Positions 37,604 to 46,366 of a stretch of DNA of 64,000 nucleotides are shown here, piece after piece (the first letter of the stretch is position 1; every line of letters starts with the position of its first letter). Source of the stretch: Janthinobacterium sp. (GTDB taxonomy: Bacteria; Pseudomonadota; Gammaproteobacteria; Burkholderiales; Chitinibacteraceae); NCBI GenBank assembly GCA_025360045.1, contig JANYCY010000095.1:124001-188000 (forward strand), in the 5' to 3' direction. The position numbers were made by a program, and so were the translations under genes. The notes under the pieces were generated by a model, which saw only the letters and a list, made by a program, of their open reading frames with translations, did not search any database and had not been told where the DNA came from.

Positions 37604-38729
37604 GATGATCAGGCTCAGCGGATGCTTGTTCAATGGTAGGATCACCGGATTTAGCTGAAGCGCGCTCAGTGGCAGGATCGCGGGGCTCAGCGGATACTTG
37701 CTCAACGGTAGAATCACCAGATTTAGCTGAAACGCACTCAGTGGCAGGATCGCCTAGCTCAGCGGATGCTTGCTCAACGGTAGGATCACCGGATTTGGCT
37801 GAAGCGTGCTCAGTAGCAGAATCACCGAACTCGGTTGAAACCAGTTCAGAGACAGGATCACCGGATTCGGCCGATACTTCTTCAACAGCAAGCTCATCAG
37901 AAATAGCGATATCGCCAACCACAAACGGCGCTGAAATAGGATCGGATGTAGGCGGCGCAATAGCCTCAGCAGCAGTAGTCACTTCACTCGCAGCCCACCC
38001 CAAATCAGCTCGATCATGGCGCCCTAAAACACTCAATATATTTTTCCAGCGCACGGCTAAGGATAAATCGACAGCGGAATCAGGCGTTTCAATCCGGCAA
38101 CCACCCGATTCTAATTTGATATCAGGGAGTAAGCGCCAAGTATCGCTCGGCAGATCGCCGCCCAGCATGCCCTCAAGCGCAACAAGGTCATCAGGGTTTA
38201 GAAAAACACGCGAAGGAGATCGTGCAGCAGGCAGGCTCGCCAATGCTTCACGCAAAATAGGCAATACGCGCTCTGGCGAATGATTTAGCTCATCTCTTAC
38301 CATTTGGCGAGCAATCACCACGGCCAAGTCCAGCACTTCATTGGCCAGTGCGGCTTCCGCCTTTTTGAGGGTGCTTTCAATATTCCCCAGAACCGCACGC
38401 AAGCGATTGGTTTCATCTTCAGCCACCAAACGCCCCGCTTCCAAGCCCGCCTCGAAGCCTTCGCTCTGGGCTTGATGCGTAATGGCTTCAAGCTCTTCTG
38501 CCGTTGGGAAAGGAACATCCGCATCGGGTACATCGATTGATTCTGTGGGAAGTGGCTCTAAATCCTGCTCCACTTCCACGGGCAAATCTTCTTCAGCCAC
38601 GGGTAAATCCGGCTCGACCACTTCTTCCTCAAGCGCAGCAGCCTCAGCCGCTACCTCATTGAGCGAGGCTAGCTCCCATTTTTCCCAGGCACTTAATTGC
38701 TCGCGTGGAATCACGCGTGGATTACTCAT
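37596..38729 (-). CDS. fliH: flagellar assembly protein FliH with a repetitive C-terminal extension
   Basis: The product is 377 aa from ATG 38729 ([20 protein letters not shown]), with GAGGCG upstream. An acidic N-terminal stretch ([19 protein letters not shown]) precedes the FliH core with [18 protein letters not shown] (G-x3-G helix) and [20 protein letters not shown]. The C-terminal FliI-binding part ends near residue 240. Residues about 286-373 are seven to eight degenerate 12-residue repeats of the form SA-x-SGDP-x-x-E-x-x. FliH is usually 220-270 aa, so this tail adds about 100 residues. It is a regulator of FliI and delivers it to the export gate; the tail function is unknown. Confidence 0.93.
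   Translation of the reverse strand: MSNPRVIPREQLSAWEKWELASLNEVAAEAAALEEEVVEPDLPVAEEDLPVEVEQDLEPLPTESIDVPDADVPFPTAEELEAITHQAQSEGFEAGLEAGRLVAEDETNRLRAVLGNIESTLKKAEAALANEVLDLAVVIARQMVRDELNHSPERVLPILREALASLPAARSPSRVFLNPDDLVALEGMLGGDLPSDTWRLLPDIKLESGGCRIETPDSAVDLSLAVRWKNILSVLGRHDRADLGWAASEVTTAAEAIAPPTSDPISAPFVVGDIAISDELAVEEVSAESGDPVSELVSTEFGDSATEHASAKSGDPTVEQASAELGDPATECVSAKSGDSTVEQVSAEPRDPATERASAKSGDPTIEQASAEPDHHD
37614..37874 (-). repeat. 36-bp coding tandem repeats (12-aa units) in the fliH 3' end
   Basis: On the protein level the units read [72 protein letters not shown] and [12 protein letters not shown]. Alternate units resemble each other more closely, suggesting a 72-bp higher-order unit that expanded. 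Units are in frame and divergent at the DNA level. Confidence 0.92.
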
Positions 38730-38873
38730 TTGGACGCCTCGAAACACGGCAGTTTCTAAGCAAGACAAGGCCCGTACTCAAAGTATCTACGCGGCAGACA
38801 CCTAATAAGTAAGCAGATATGCTGGCTGCGCAAGGCCGTATTCCAAGAGAAATACGGGGTTTCGGTGTGGCCA

Positions 38874-39881
38874 TTATTCAACTAACCCTTCATCACCCTT
38901 ACCACCTAACACAATCTGCCCTTCATCAGCCAGACGGCGGACAATTTTAAGAATTTCTTTTTGCTCAGATTCAACTTCAGATAGCTTAACTGGCCCACGC
39001 GCTTCTAAATCGTCGCGCAGCATTTCGGCTGCCCGTGAAGACATATTTTTGAAAATCTTTTCTTTGAGCGCTTGGCTGGTGCCCTTGAGCGAAATCACCA
39101 AGGAATCGGATTGAATTTCGCGCATCAACAATTGAATACCCCTATCGTCAATATCCAGAATATTGTCGAAGGTAAACATTTTGTCCTGAATTTTTTGTGC
39201 CAACTCAGGATCGTAATCGCGCACACTGGAAATCGCCGAAGCCTCTACCACGCCGCCCATAAAGTTGAGAATATCGGCAGTCATTTGCACACCGCCCATG
39301 GCGCTCTTTTTCACTTTATCAGAGCCAGACATTAGCTGTGTAAGCACGTCATTGAGCTCTTTCAAGGCGACGGGCTGCACGCCTTCTAAGGTGGCAATCC
39401 GCAGCAGTACATCATTACGCTGCCGCTCTACAAAACAGCTCAAAATCTCGGCAGATTGATCTGACTCTAAATGCACCAAGATGGTCGCAATAATTTGTGG
39501 ATGCTCATTTTTAATGAGCTCAGCTACCGCAGACGAATCCATCCACTTCAAGGATTCAATGCCATTATTATCATTGCCTTGCAAGATACGATCGAGCAAG
39601 TTGGCGGCTTTGTCCGTACCCAAGGCTTTGGTTAATACCGAGCGAATATACTCATCGGCCGCGCCTAAATTGGCACGATTTTGCGTTGAGGCAATAAAGT
39701 CCCCAAGTACGACATCAATCTCTTCACGCTTTACCGCATCCATCCCTGCCACTGCAAAACCCAGCTTTTGCACTTCTTTGGGGCCTAAAAACTTAAACAC
39801 TTCAACGGCAACATCTTCGCCCAAAGTCATTAATAATAATGCGCTCTTACGCACACCTACATCATTTAAATCGGCAGCCAT
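38874..39881 (-). CDS. fliG: flagellar motor switch protein FliG
   Basis: The 335-aa protein begins MAADLNDVGVRKSALLLMTLGE. The N-terminal domain binds FliF, the middle domain contains NEHPQIIATILVHL and the EHPQ motif that contacts FliM. The C-terminal torque helix carries the charged series MFTFDNILDIDDRGIQLLMR and MSSRAAEMLRDDLEARGPVK. It is a rotor component that interacts with MotA and sets rotation direction with CheY-P bound FliM. TTGAGGAG precedes the ATG. The gap to fliH is 144 bp. Confidence 0.97.
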   Translation of the reverse strand: MAADLNDVGVRKSALLLMTLGEDVAVEVFKFLGPKEVQKLGFAVAGMDAVKREEIDVVLGDFIASTQNRANLGAADEYIRSVLTKALGTDKAANLLDRILQGNDNNGIESLKWMDSSAVAELIKNEHPQIIATILVHLESDQSAEILSCFVERQRNDVLLRIATLEGVQPVALKELNDVLTQLMSGSDKVKKSAMGGVQMTADILNFMGGVVEASAISSVRDYDPELAQKIQDKMFTFDNILDIDDRGIQLLMREIQSDSLVISLKGTSQALKEKIFKNMSSRAAEMLRDDLEARGPVKLSEVESEQKEILKIVRRLADEGQIVLGGKGDEGLVE

Positions 39882-39922
39882 GGTTTGCTCCTCAAGGCGC
39901 TTTTAATATCAAAATACGGCGG

Positions 39923-41647
39923 CTAGGGCTTCTTATTTGGATCGCCGCCTTTATCATCAGCATTCAGCATCCATTCACGCAAGATGGTAGCCACCATCCT
40001 TGGATCATCTCTTGCCAACTCTTTAGCCTGCTGCAATAGCTCGGCAAAGGCCGCCATCCGATTTTGATTTTCGTCCTCTTCTGGCGTCTGCTCGTCAGCT
40101 TTGAGTTTTTCACCATCAGGCCCAAGTGTTTCGCCAAAATCCAGCTCTTGAATACGTGCTTCTTCGCGCGTTTTAGCCATATCTTTCATCAATGGCCGTA
40201 ATACAAAGAACAATAAATACAGCACAACAATGGCAATCAGCGCCAATTTACCCACATCGGTGGCATTGGTCTGAATATATGCAAGTGCCTTATCCTGTAT
40301 TTTCTTTTCTTCCAAAGGCAAGGAGTCTGCAAATGCGGCATTCACCACATTGACTGAATCGCCACGCTCCTTGTTGTACCCTATCGCTTCACGCACCAGA
40401 TTATTAATCTGAGTCATTTCTTGCGGGCTAAACGGTAGATAAGTCATCTTGCCGGATTTATCTTTACCCGGCTTATAGTTAAGCACCACCGCCGCAGACA
40501 GCCGTTTTACCCCGCCAACCTGCTGCTTCACATGTTGAATGGTTTTATCCACTTCATAATTAATGGTGGCTTCTTTGCGACTATTGGCCGAGCCCGTAAC
40601 GCCAGCTTCAGAAGCGCCCGAAGCCGTCGGTGCCGTAATCGGAGCAGCAGCAGCGCCAGGAGGCTGATTCGACAATGCGCCTGGCACACCCCCTGCCGAC
40701 TCATTACTGGATTTACCCTGCAAATCGAGTGTTTGCTGGCTACGCATGGCCGAGCTATTGGGTGGCGAATTAGGCTTAAAAGATTCTGATGTTTGCTCAA
40801 CTTCTGCAAAATCAATTTGCGCAGTGACTTCGGCTTTTACATTCTCTTTACCCACTAAAGGGGCAAGAATAGTTTCAACTCGTTCAACAAAGCCTTTTTC
40901 TACATGCTGCACATAAAGTAATTGGCGAGGGTCTAAATTGTTCTGGCTCATTTCAGGCAATTTAGATAATAAATTGCCATCCTGATCCACAATAGTCACA
41001 TTCTTAATGGGTAATTCAGGCACGCTAGACGAAACTAAATGAATAATCCCAGCAACTTGTCCACCATCTAAAATGCGTCCCGCATAAAGCGTTAGCATCA
41101 CCGAAGCAGTGGGCTTTTGCTGATCACGTAAAAATACAGTTTGTTTGGGCATCGCCAAATGCACGCGTGCCTTACTGACGGACGCAACAGTTTCAATTGA
41201 GCGCGCTAATTCGCCTTCTATTGCACGCTGATAATTGACTTGCTCGGCAAATTGGGAAACACCAAATTTCTGATTATCTAATAGCTCAAACCCAGCATTA
41301 CCCGATTTAGGTAATCCTTGCGCCGCAAGCTTTAATCTAACGTCATAAATTTTATCGGCAGTAACAGAAATCGTGCCACCCGGATCAAGCTTATAGGGCA
41401 CATTCATTTGTTGCAGCGATTGAATAATGGCACCGCCATCTTTATCGGGGATATTGGTAAACAGTACGCGATATGCAGGCTCTTTAGACCAAAGTAGATT
41501 ACCTACAATTAATGCAATTACGGCAGCAAGCGCAACCATCAGACCAATCTTTCGCCCAGACGAAAGCGCAGCGAAGCGCTCACGCGCGACCCCGAAGCCT
41601 CTTGCTGTAATCAGATTATTATCTGCTGCTGCACTTCCCTCTGCCAT
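39923..41647 (-). CDS. fliF: flagellar MS-ring protein FliF
   Basis: The product is 574 aa from ATG 41647 (MAEGSAAADNNLIT), with GGGA upstream; an ATG 15 bp earlier is also open. Two membrane segments (IGLMVALAAVIALIVGNLLW near residue 38 and LALIAIVVLYLLFFVLRPLM near 465) flank the large periplasmic ring-building domains. YRVLFTNIPDKDGGAIIQSL is the conserved RBM1 motif, and RAIEGELARSIETVASVSKARVHLAMP follows. The C-terminal cytoplasmic tail (DPRMVATILREWMLNADDK) binds FliG. It founds the basal body. Confidence 0.96.
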   Translation of the reverse strand: MAEGSAAADNNLITARGFGVARERFAALSSGRKIGLMVALAAVIALIVGNLLWSKEPAYRVLFTNIPDKDGGAIIQSLQQMNVPYKLDPGGTISVTADKIYDVRLKLAAQGLPKSGNAGFELLDNQKFGVSQFAEQVNYQRAIEGELARSIETVASVSKARVHLAMPKQTVFLRDQQKPTASVMLTLYAGRILDGGQVAGIIHLVSSSVPELPIKNVTIVDQDGNLLSKLPEMSQNNLDPRQLLYVQHVEKGFVERVETILAPLVGKENVKAEVTAQIDFAEVEQTSESFKPNSPPNSSAMRSQQTLDLQGKSSNESAGGVPGALSNQPPGAAAAPITAPTASGASEAGVTGSANSRKEATINYEVDKTIQHVKQQVGGVKRLSAAVVLNYKPGKDKSGKMTYLPFSPQEMTQINNLVREAIGYNKERGDSVNVVNAAFADSLPLEEKKIQDKALAYIQTNATDVGKLALIAIVVLYLLFFVLRPLMKDMAKTREEARIQELDFGETLGPDGEKLKADEQTPEEDENQNRMAAFAELLQQAKELARDDPRMVATILREWMLNADDKGGDPNKKP

Positions 41648-41757
41648 ACGTCGAAATCCCATGCAGGCTTTAATGAGCCTGTCTACTCGTCTAAATATTT
41701 CAGCAATGCTTTCACGAAATACTCAGGCTTGCTAGGACTCTGAACAGAGCCGGTGCT

Positions 41758-42081
41758 TTAGACCTGCATACTCATGACTTCTTGATAAGCACTGACCAGC
41801 TTATTACGCACTTGCACCATCGTTTGGAAAGAAAGGCTCGCTTTTTGCAAGGATACCATTACATCTTGCAGATTAGCTTCTGGCGCACCAGACTGAAACG
41901 CAAGCTGTTGCGCTTGAGCGTCTTGTTGTACCTGATTGACTTGATCCAAGGAGGATTTAAGCATCGTTGCAAAATCTGGAGATCCCGCCGCTGGCTGCAC
42001 CTGTGACGCAGACTGCCCTCCAGCGAGTGCAGACATCGCTTTTAATTCGCCAAGAACCTGATCGATTCCTTGCACGCTCAT
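41758..42081 (-). CDS. fliE: flagellar hook-basal body protein FliE
   Basis: The 107-aa protein begins MSVQGIDQVLGELKAM and has the conserved FATMLKSSLDQVNQVQQDAQ and the C-terminal VSLQKASLSFQTMVQVRNKL with VSAYQEVMSMQV. It joins the MS ring to the rod. It is the first gene of the fliEFGHIJ run, and the fliE-fliF gap is about 110 bp. Confidence 0.96.
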   Translation of the reverse strand: MSVQGIDQVLGELKAMSALAGGQSASQVQPAAGSPDFATMLKSSLDQVNQVQQDAQAQQLAFQSGAPEANLQDVMVSLQKASLSFQTMVQVRNKLVSAYQEVMSMQV

Positions 42082-42244
42082 GACTTATATCCCCTTTCAA
42101 AGCTTTAATCAATTGATCTAACCATACACATCAGCCCAAGGCTGACGCCAATGGTATAAATCAAAAGTAAATGATTAACGCCATGTTTTAAATTGTAGGT
42201 GCTTAGACTTCTCTACTGCAAGCAATTCCTGAGCCACCTACGCT
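42082..42244. promoter_or_regulatory. fliE upstream region with a weak sigma-54-like element
   Basis: On the minus strand the sequence TTGGCGTCAGCCTTGGG (about 42136-42152) keeps the TTGGC -24 box and the TTG of the -12 box of a sigma-54 promoter, but the final GC is GG. The adjacent FlrC-like activator gene makes a sigma-54 promoter here expected. The match is imperfect. Confidence 0.3.
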
Positions 42245-43603
42245 TTAAATCGATAAATCTGGGTTTTGTTCACGATACTGCTGTAATTTATAGCGCAATG
42301 TTCGCTCACTCATCCCTAGCTTTTCTGCGGTTGATTTGCGTGCACCACCGAGCGACTTGAGTGTCTCTAATATATGCCTTTTTTCTAACTCTTTAATATC
42401 ACTGATGACAGTCGGCGCTTCGGCCTGCGGCAAAGCATCCGTCCAAACCGGCATATCGGCAATATTTGCCGTTTTTCTTGCCGTATTTTGCGGCAAATAA
42501 AGGTGCTCAGCAGAAATCTCATCCCCTGGGGCCAGAATTAAAGCCCTTTGCACCACATTATCTAATTCACGAATATTCCCTTCCCACTCATTGGCCAAGA
42601 GCGCGGTTTCAGCCGCGACAGACAACACCGGCACGCGACGCTTTTGCCTTGCGGAATGCCGTGCCAACATCGCTTTTGCTAAAGGCAAAATATCATCACT
42701 GCGTTCACGCAAGCTAGGGATTTGCAAAGGAAATACATTCAAGCGATAAAACAAATCTTCCCGAAAGCGCCCTGCCGCCACTTCCAGCTTCATATCACGA
42801 TTTGATGTGGCTAAAACGCGAATATCAATCGGCACAGGCTTACTGCCCCCCACCCGCTCCACTTCTCGCTCTTGCAATACGCGCAGCAATTTTGCTTGGA
42901 GTGCCAAGGGCATTTCTGAGATTTCATCGAGCAATAAAGTGCCGCCATTTGCTTGCTCAAACTTACCTAAATGCTGAGTTGCAGCACCAGTAAACGAGCC
43001 TTTCTCATGGCCAAACAAGGTGGATTCTAATAATTGCTCGGGAATGGCAGCACAATTAATCGCAACAAAAGGGCGTGCGGATCGATCACTATTGCGGTGT
43101 AAAAACTGCGCCAATACTTCTTTACCCGTGCCAGACTCGCCGGTAATCATCACCGATGCATCAGAAAGCGCCACACGGCGCGACATTTCAAGCAAGGTGA
43201 GCATTACTGGGTCTTCGGCAATGACTTCTTCATCATCGCTATCGGGCAGCATATATTTTGCGACTTCTTGCAATAAGCGATCAGGCTCAAAAGGCTTGGG
43301 AAGATAATGGCAAGCCCCAGAATGCAAGGCGGCAACGGCTTTTTCGATCACACCATAAGCCGTCATTAAGATAACAGGGAGATAGGGGTACAGAAGTTTG
43401 ATTTCTTGCAGCAACGCTTCCCCATTCATAGGCTGCATTTGCACATCAGATAACACCAAGCCCACGCGGTTTTTCTCTAAGACCCGCAGTGCGTCGCCGC
43501 CCTCTTCGGCCAGCAACACCGAATAGCCGCCTAATTCCAGCGTATCGGCCAGCGCTTCTCTTAAACTATCATCATCTTCAACAATTAAAATCGCTAAGCT
43601 CAT
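42245..43603 (-). CDS. flrC: sigma-54-dependent response regulator, FlrC/FleR-like
   Basis: The product is 452 aa from ATG 43603 (MSLAILIVEDDDSLREAL); upstream codons begin with TTG and overlap cheB. The receiver domain has phospho-acceptor Asp53 in LVLSDVQMQPMNGE. The AAA+ domain has Walker A GESGTGKE and the sigma-54 contact loop as GSFTGA rather than GAFTGA. The Fis-type HTH at the end is KSTAEKLGMSERTLRYKL. It activates class III flagellar promoters when phosphorylated by FlrB/FleS, whose likely gene is 12.5 kb upstream at 56124-57305. It is placed between cheB and fliE. Confidence 0.92.
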   Translation of the reverse strand: MSLAILIVEDDDSLREALADTLELGGYSVLLAEEGGDALRVLEKNRVGLVLSDVQMQPMNGEALLQEIKLLYPYLPVILMTAYGVIEKAVAALHSGACHYLPKPFEPDRLLQEVAKYMLPDSDDEEVIAEDPVMLTLLEMSRRVALSDASVMITGESGTGKEVLAQFLHRNSDRSARPFVAINCAAIPEQLLESTLFGHEKGSFTGAATQHLGKFEQANGGTLLLDEISEMPLALQAKLLRVLQEREVERVGGSKPVPIDIRVLATSNRDMKLEVAAGRFREDLFYRLNVFPLQIPSLRERSDDILPLAKAMLARHSARQKRRVPVLSVAAETALLANEWEGNIRELDNVVQRALILAPGDEISAEHLYLPQNTARKTANIADMPVWTDALPQAEAPTVISDIKELEKRHILETLKSLGGARKSTAEKLGMSERTLRYKLQQYREQNPDLSI

Positions 43604-43617
43604 CAGGCATTTCACTT

Positions 43618-44700
43618 TCAAATTCGTACATTACGCCCGCCATGCAGGGTTAAATAGGCCAGCACTCGGGTAGAGATATCTTTCAGCGGCAATGTTTCAT
43701 GCACGCCCCCCATCGCAATGGCTTCTTTAGGCATACCAAACACCACACATGTGGCTTCATCTTGTGCGTAGTTATATGCACCCGCTTGCTTCATTTCTAG
43801 CATGCCCGCTGCGCCATCTTTTCCCATACCGGTCAAAATCACGCCAATTGCATTTTTACCTGCCAAATTAGCGACCGATCTAAACAGGACATCAACAGAA
43901 GGGCGATGGCGGTTAACCAGCTCTCCCTGAGATAAATGGCAAACATAATTGGCGCCCGATACTGCAAGCAAAAGGTGAGAATGCCCTGGCGCAATATAGG
44001 CATGCCCTGGCAATACTCGCTCGCCGTGCTCTGCTTCTTTTACCGTAATACGGCATAAAGAATTAAGCCGATTGGCAAAGGACTTGGTAAACATCTCGGG
44101 CATATGCTGAGCAATTAAGATCGCTGGAGCATCGGGCGGCATAGGCATTAAAAACTCTTTGAGCGCTTCAGTCCCGCCCGTCGAAGCCCCCACAATAATC
44201 AGCTTCTCTGTTTTTAATATCGGCCTAGATACTTTAGGAAGAACCGCATCGGCGGAATGATTTGGCATCACATTGTTGCTAAACATTGGCTTCACTTTTG
44301 CCCCCGCTGCGCAACGTATTTTTTCCCGAATATCATCGGCATATCCTTGAATTCCACGCACAATATCTAACTTTGGCTTGGCAATAATATCCACCGCCCC
44401 CAGCTCAAGAGCATGCAAAGCTGCTTCTGAGCCCTGCTCAGTCAAAGAGGATATCATAATCACTGGTGTGGGTTTAAGCCGCATCAGCCTTTCTAAGAAT
44501 TCAAGCCCGTCCATTTTGGGCATTTCGATATCAAGGGTAATCACATCAGGGTTTAGCTCACGTATTTTGTCCCGAGCAATAATTGGATCTGGTGCCGTAG
44601 CAATACATTCTAAATCGGGAGCTTCATCAATTATTTCTTTTAATAGATTCCTCATTAATGCGGAATCATCGATAACAATCACTCGAATATTTTTTTTCAT
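43618..44700 (-). CDS. cheB: chemotaxis methylesterase/deamidase CheB
   Basis: The 360-aa protein has a receiver domain (Asp57 in [11 protein letters not shown]) and a methylesterase domain with catalytic Ser173 in [13 protein letters not shown], His199 in AQHMPEMF, and Asp in [11 protein letters not shown]. It demethylates receptors in response to CheA phosphorylation and so resets adaptation. It closes the cheYAW-MCP-RDB run. Its 3' end is adjacent to the flrC-like gene. Confidence 0.96.
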   Translation of the reverse strand: MKKNIRVIVIDDSALMRNLLKEIIDEAPDLECIATAPDPIIARDKIRELNPDVITLDIEMPKMDGLEFLERLMRLKPTPVIMISSLTEQGSEAALHALELGAVDIIAKPKLDIVRGIQGYADDIREKIRCAAGAKVKPMFSNNVMPNHSADAVLPKVSRPILKTEKLIIVGASTGGTEALKEFLMPMPPDAPAILIAQHMPEMFTKSFANRLNSLCRITVKEAEHGERVLPGHAYIAPGHSHLLLAVSGANYVCHLSQGELVNRHRPSVDVLFRSVANLAGKNAIGVILTGMGKDGAAGMLEMKQAGAYNYAQDEATCVVFGMPKEAIAMGGVHETLPLKDISTRVLAYLTLHGGRNVRI

Positions 44701-44717
44701 GATGTGATTTTCCGCAT

Positions 44718-45329
44718 TTAAAACAACTCTACATCACCGCCTTGCTTGGAGCCTTTTAATCTAGAGCTATAATCTTTTTCACGATCAACAATCGTATTAT
44801 TATGAACCGCTTTTAATTTTTTAATTAATACTCTCCCTGTTCTCGGAAAAAAATAAACTTTACGCGGATAAATATCGAGCAGGTCTTCCCCAACAATAGG
44901 AATACGCTCTAAATTTAAATAGGATCGCACAAAATCCACATTTTTTTGCCCTACATTGACCACCGTAAACCCTTTTAATACATTGCCACCGCCAAATACT
45001 TTTGCCTCAAGCGTTGCTCGAGAGCCACCCATTTTCATAATTTGATTAATCAGCATTTCCATAGCATACGTGCCATAGCGCGTTGCCAAGCCGGCCATTG
45101 CCGTGGCCTCGTCTGCGGCCTCTGGCAACATAAAATGATTCATGCCGCCTACACCTGTTTTTCTATCTCGAACACAGGCAGCCACACAGGAGCCTAATAC
45201 TGTGACCAGCAACATATCCCCTCCTGTGACATAGTATTCACCAGGCAATAATTTAGCGGCATCAATATCAAAACTCTTATCAAAATAGAGCGTGGGAGCC
45301 AAGATCTCCTCAACAAATCCCTTAGCCAT
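44718..45329 (-). CDS. cheD: chemoreceptor glutamine deamidase CheD
   Basis: The product is 203 aa from ATG 45329 ([20 protein letters not shown]), with GGGGG upstream; the start lies inside the 3' end of cheR. The active-site Cys is in [13 protein letters not shown], with the His in MNHFMLPEA and Thr/Ser in the [11 protein letters not shown] region. It deamidates receptor glutamines and can modulate phosphatases such as CheC in other bacteria. The last residues are GGDVELF, closely matching the C-termini of two other proteins in this window. The tail after residue 170 is longer and more basic than the CheD core. Confidence 0.94.
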   Translation of the reverse strand: MAKGFVEEILAPTLYFDKSFDIDAAKLLPGEYYVTGGDMLLVTVLGSCVAACVRDRKTGVGGMNHFMLPEAADEATAMAGLATRYGTYAMEMLINQIMKMGGSRATLEAKVFGGGNVLKGFTVVNVGQKNVDFVRSYLNLERIPIVGEDLLDIYPRKVYFFPRTGRVLIKKLKAVHNNTIVDREKDYSSRLKGSKQGGDVELF

Positions 45330-46179
45330 TATGATGCCCCCACTCATTAATCGCCTTTTCAGTGAGTCGATAAACTGTTTTACCACATGAATGAAACCAC
45401 TCTGACATATGGTGTAGATTTTCTGAATGACCTACATATAAAAAACCATTTGGCTTGAGTAATCTACCCATTTTTTCCAGCATAATTCGTTGGGTAGGTT
45501 GGTCAAAATAAATCATGACATTGCGGCAAAAAATAGCATCAAAAGAAGGCTTTAATGGCCAAGTATTAGCCAATAAATTAATTTGCTTAAATTCAATCAT
45601 CTCTCGCAATTCTCGCCTCACTCTAGCTTGGCCTGCATTTTCGCCCTTACCCTTAAGAAAAAAAACTTTGCACCTTTCAGCCGAAACTTTATCCAGCTTA
45701 TCCATGGAATAAATACCATTTTTTGCTTTCGCTAAGACTTGGGTATCTAGATCGGAGGCAATGATTTCTACATTAGGATTTAAACTCCCATAAACCTCGA
45801 CAGCAGTCATCGCCAAGGAATAAGGCTCTTCACCGGTACTGGAAGCCGAGCACCAGATACGCACTGGGCCATGCAAAGTTTGCAACTGCTCATGCAGCAT
45901 TTCAAAATGGTGCTGCTCTCTAAAAAAGAAAGTCAGATTTGTAGTAAGAGAATTAGTGAATTGCTGCCATTCTTCATGCTTAGGATCTGCCTCTAAAAAA
46001 TTTAAATAATCACTAAATTTTTCTAAGCCTAAAGCTCTTAAACGCCGTGCTAAGCGGCTATATACCATAGACTGTTTACTTTCATTGAGCCGAATACCCG
46101 CCCGCTTATAAATGATATCCACTACTCGGCGAAAATCAGCATCTGTGAATATAAAGTCTTGCTCGCGCACATTGCTCAT
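45322..46179 (-). CDS. cheR: chemotaxis methyltransferase CheR
   Basis: The 285-aa protein has an N-terminal helical CheR domain (FTDADFRRVVDIIYKRAGI) and a SAM-dependent methyltransferase domain with RIWCSASSTGEEPYSLAM, IIASDLDTQVLAKAKNGIY and FDAIFCRNVMIYFDQP. It methylates receptor glutamates with S-adenosylmethionine. The neighbouring large MCP ends in DWEEF, the kind of pentapeptide that tethers CheR. The 3' end overlaps cheD. Confidence 0.96.
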   Translation of the reverse strand: MSNVREQDFIFTDADFRRVVDIIYKRAGIRLNESKQSMVYSRLARRLRALGLEKFSDYLNFLEADPKHEEWQQFTNSLTTNLTFFFREQHHFEMLHEQLQTLHGPVRIWCSASSTGEEPYSLAMTAVEVYGSLNPNVEIIASDLDTQVLAKAKNGIYSMDKLDKVSAERCKVFFLKGKGENAGQARVRRELREMIEFKQINLLANTWPLKPSFDAIFCRNVMIYFDQPTQRIMLEKMGRLLKPNGFLYVGHSENLHHMSEWFHSCGKTVYRLTEKAINEWGHHNG

Positions 46180-46298
46180 ATTGGAAACTCATCAAGATCA
46201 CTACGGGGAGCTAAGAACAGCCACTATGACGCAATAATGCCTACGGTTTTGCATCAAAATGGCAAGGGCAGAGCGCCATTTCCGAACCGCAGGCAATC

Positions 46299-46361
46299 AA
46301 ACGGCACTTAAAACAGCAGAGGAATCAAATCTGAGAGATCTGATCCTCTTGCTCGCCGTTT
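46299..46361 (-). other. stem-loop between the large MCP gene and cheR
   Basis: AAACGGC at 46299-46305 pairs with GCCGTTT at 46355-46361. Inside, AGAGGAATCAAATC pairs imperfectly with GATCTGATCCTCT. The hairpin begins 5 bp past the MCP stop codon and has no strong T run. It may limit read-through or protect the upstream mRNA; this is inference. Confidence 0.6.
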
Positions 46362-46366
46362 AATTT

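Noticed and set aside
37604-37717. N-terminal extension of FliI
   Set aside because: The residues (ILPLSK...ILPLN) are the out-of-frame reading of the fliH repeat tail; ATG 37603 overlapping the fliH stop is the natural start.
37614-37874. Possible CRISPR-like repeat
   Set aside because: The 36-bp units are in frame, lack spacers, and encode the FliH tail.
37633-38283. Ser/Ala/Glu/Pro-rich plus-strand frame over fliH
   Set aside because: It is the mirror of the FliH repeat tail; the same repeats make both frames open, and the minus frame has the FliH core.
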